Assembly (NCBI GenBank): GCA_013298595.1
Contig: JAAFIG010000018.1
Coordinates: 1-64,000 of the forward strand
Direction of reading: 5' to 3'
Length of the DNA: 64,000 nucleotides
From: Deinococcales bacterium
GTDB taxonomy: Bacteria; Deinococcota; Deinococci; Deinococcales; JAAFIG01
How positions within the stretch are numbered: position 1 is the stretch's first letter; each line of letters starts with the position of its first letter. The position numbers and the translations under genes were made by a program. Below are positions 63,801 to 64,000 of the stretch, piece by piece. The notes beneath the pieces are model-generated. The model made no database searches. It was not told the origin of the DNA and was given only the letters and a program-made list of their open reading frames with translations.

Positions 63801-64000
63801 AAGCCAAGAACTTTGATCTCGAGGAATCGAAATCGGTTTCAGTCACAGTTCGTGAACCACTGCCTGTTGCAGCTGTACCAACACCAACAACAACATTGCC
63901 GCCTGTTGTTAGACCAGAACCGCAAAAACCTGTTGTTACGCAGGCAAATAAACCACCAAAACCACCAAAACCGCTCATTACGACAACACCAGATAAACCA
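60821..64000 (+). CDS. Pseudokinase-FHA membrane protein (partial, runs off the window)
   Basis: An open frame of 1060 codons continues past the edge. Residues 10-280 form a Ser/Thr kinase fold: Lys38 in AVVKVL, DFG at 157-159, SPEH at 181-184. The catalytic HRDLKPEN is HWQLEPEN (134-141), so the catalytic Asp is Gln136 and Lys is Glu138. It is probably a pseudokinase. A second FHA domain follows (LTLGRDPSNSLVLESDTVSR, about 330-390), then Ig-like segments. One membrane helix (VPPVIAAILALLAFIVMR) near residue 735 leads to outer Ig-like repeats and a Pro/Thr-rich end. It overlaps the FHA-tail gene by ATGA. Confidence 0.85.
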   Translation, partial: MIQNVQKAGAYELTEALRVGKTGSSYISSYQNSKAVVKVLNSSLRFDPAVQALFFSELETITNLQHPGIARVLDFGEDGVRYFVVSEWVADGSLNTWLQLQTREQAHPDRHTAVELMRQLAEALAYAHRKGAVHWQLEPENILLSKVGQRYVLKISDFGLARVVTQSDPDGVLVNDPKYISPEHVLGVRAEPTSDMYSFGVLMFHAFTGSVPFQVRDLGEAANKHVYEQPRALRELDAQIPAELESLVLRCLHKRPSERPTAEEARDALQAILERHYPSVRATRMLLGHEREVQSPNFEAPTGRCDNPRISVVDNLGQVLFVREIPPSSLTLGRDPSNSLVLESDTVSRNHLRLEYNGREVRVTDLSSNGTFLIGGSSAGGRLAFQTPTVFPWRGIVQVAPYWIRLEQPSSMAEPNRIAVTLERDRAEFTPGIGMPIRVNVANLGAITDHLSLEVLGVPKEWVTYPEKEVFLNKGMQSPVVISVHVPRSSEAVARDYNVTVRARSLDKPEDFGEAHATWLVLPFGQASLQMRPGNRSTRRKTQYSAVFRNESNIPLKVQLSASDEGNKFFFAFNEEKPRPQLPPGARGVFMRWGQILAFPFILAFRTMVESTIGPMLRKANLITRDLQQLTGQEQENEIKKIKAAPEARIPISPQVTIAPGESQSVPLDTWVNWRLVGRTIQRPFKVNAHAVGLEERWKDSNSTLHRDVIPKTVDANLSHLAVFPVWVPPVIAAILALLAFIVMRNPSIDRLRTVPDVVKVGQSFQVLCDVSSAANIELIYDGNKSIKSKTCKFLVPGIQNTTKYTIVAKNFLPAFGFGVATKELPKTPKRDPKIATLEEFAIIGVTSGKEKFDLVEGNKRSIQFRCKGNNIVSLELQAPSGAKTYRSCQLLAQDAPFSFDTPGKYEFQLQAKGEPGAAQPLPKKIMVEIKPAKPSIVFSVSPSVVVKGESGDITLSWRVANAVKVEITTLADVPPSGTQSVPAPTDSDTYTLKAKNFDLEESKSVSVTVREPLPVAAVPTPTTTLPPVVRPEPQKPVVTQANKPPKPPKPLITTTPDKP

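Overview
The window looks like the chromosome of a low-to-moderate GC bacterium (by eye a little over 40% G+C). It is probably a relative of Deinococcota, but no marker here settles that. Clues are a Deinococcus-like RNA polymerase omega subunit, a YpdA-type bacillithiol disulfide reductase, a BTAD regulator with its output domain at the C-terminus, a carotenoid lycopene cyclase, and very frequent leaderless genes: at about twenty starts a TAnnnT box lies 6-8 nt before the first codon. The most striking property is the palindrome CTCGAG. I counted about 61 copies in the first 10.1 kb, where base composition predicts about two. Nearly every synonymous opportunity (Leu-Glu, Ala-Arg-X, Ser-Ser/Ser-Arg) is written so as to create it. 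It behaves like the cyanobacterial HIP1 highly iterated palindrome, but with a different sequence.

Layout. 1-10 kb: end of an RCC1-repeat protein, MFS transporter, peptide-type solute-binding protein, S41 peptidase, small TerB-like protein, SAM hydrolase (DUF62), and an amino-acid ABC importer (binding protein, permease, ATPase). 10-19 kb: Asp-box lipoprotein, DinB-like protein, DUF4397 lipoprotein, acyl-CoA dehydrogenase, an HprK-like kinase with a PqqD-like protein, YtcJ-type amidohydrolase, a DUF4258 small-gene pair, and a type II restriction-modification pair. 19-31 kb: esterase, glpX, mreD-mreC-maf, cupin, ubiX, M1 peptidase, MobA-like transferase, ypdA, rpoZ, M20 peptidase, a double GNAT protein, DUF2237. 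31-41 kb: small secreted proteins and lipoproteins, a zinc-ribbon protein, a 1036-aa AAA/TPR/BTAD regulator, GYF-domain membrane protein, lycopene cyclase, a second S41 peptidase, galE. 41-43.7 kb: pyrH, tsf, rpsB.

43.8-64 kb is part of an extracellular contractile injection system (eCIS): baseplate J, gp25, AAA+ ATPase, DUF4255 cap-type protein, an FHA/tail-protein-I fusion, and a pseudokinase-FHA-membrane protein that runs off the right edge. Sheath, tube and spike genes are not in the window and may lie to the right. Inside it is a polymorphic effector locus. A 1356-aa DUF4157 protein with a C-terminal toxin overlaps its probable immunity gene by ATGA. Then follow a truncated, frameshifted second toxin end with a homologous immunity gene, a third toxin cassette that re-uses the same linker, its own immunity gene, and a stray copy of the effector backbone. 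This array is poor in CTCGAG and contains a 1.2-kb stretch without any, which suggests recent acquisition. A backbone segment present in two copies shows CTCGAG at three sites in one copy and near-misses in the other.

A dispersed intergenic repeat with matching ends occurs at 21.0 kb and, inverted, at 47.6 kb, with a degenerate relative at 6.85 kb. I saw no tRNA, rRNA, CRISPR array or insertion sequence.
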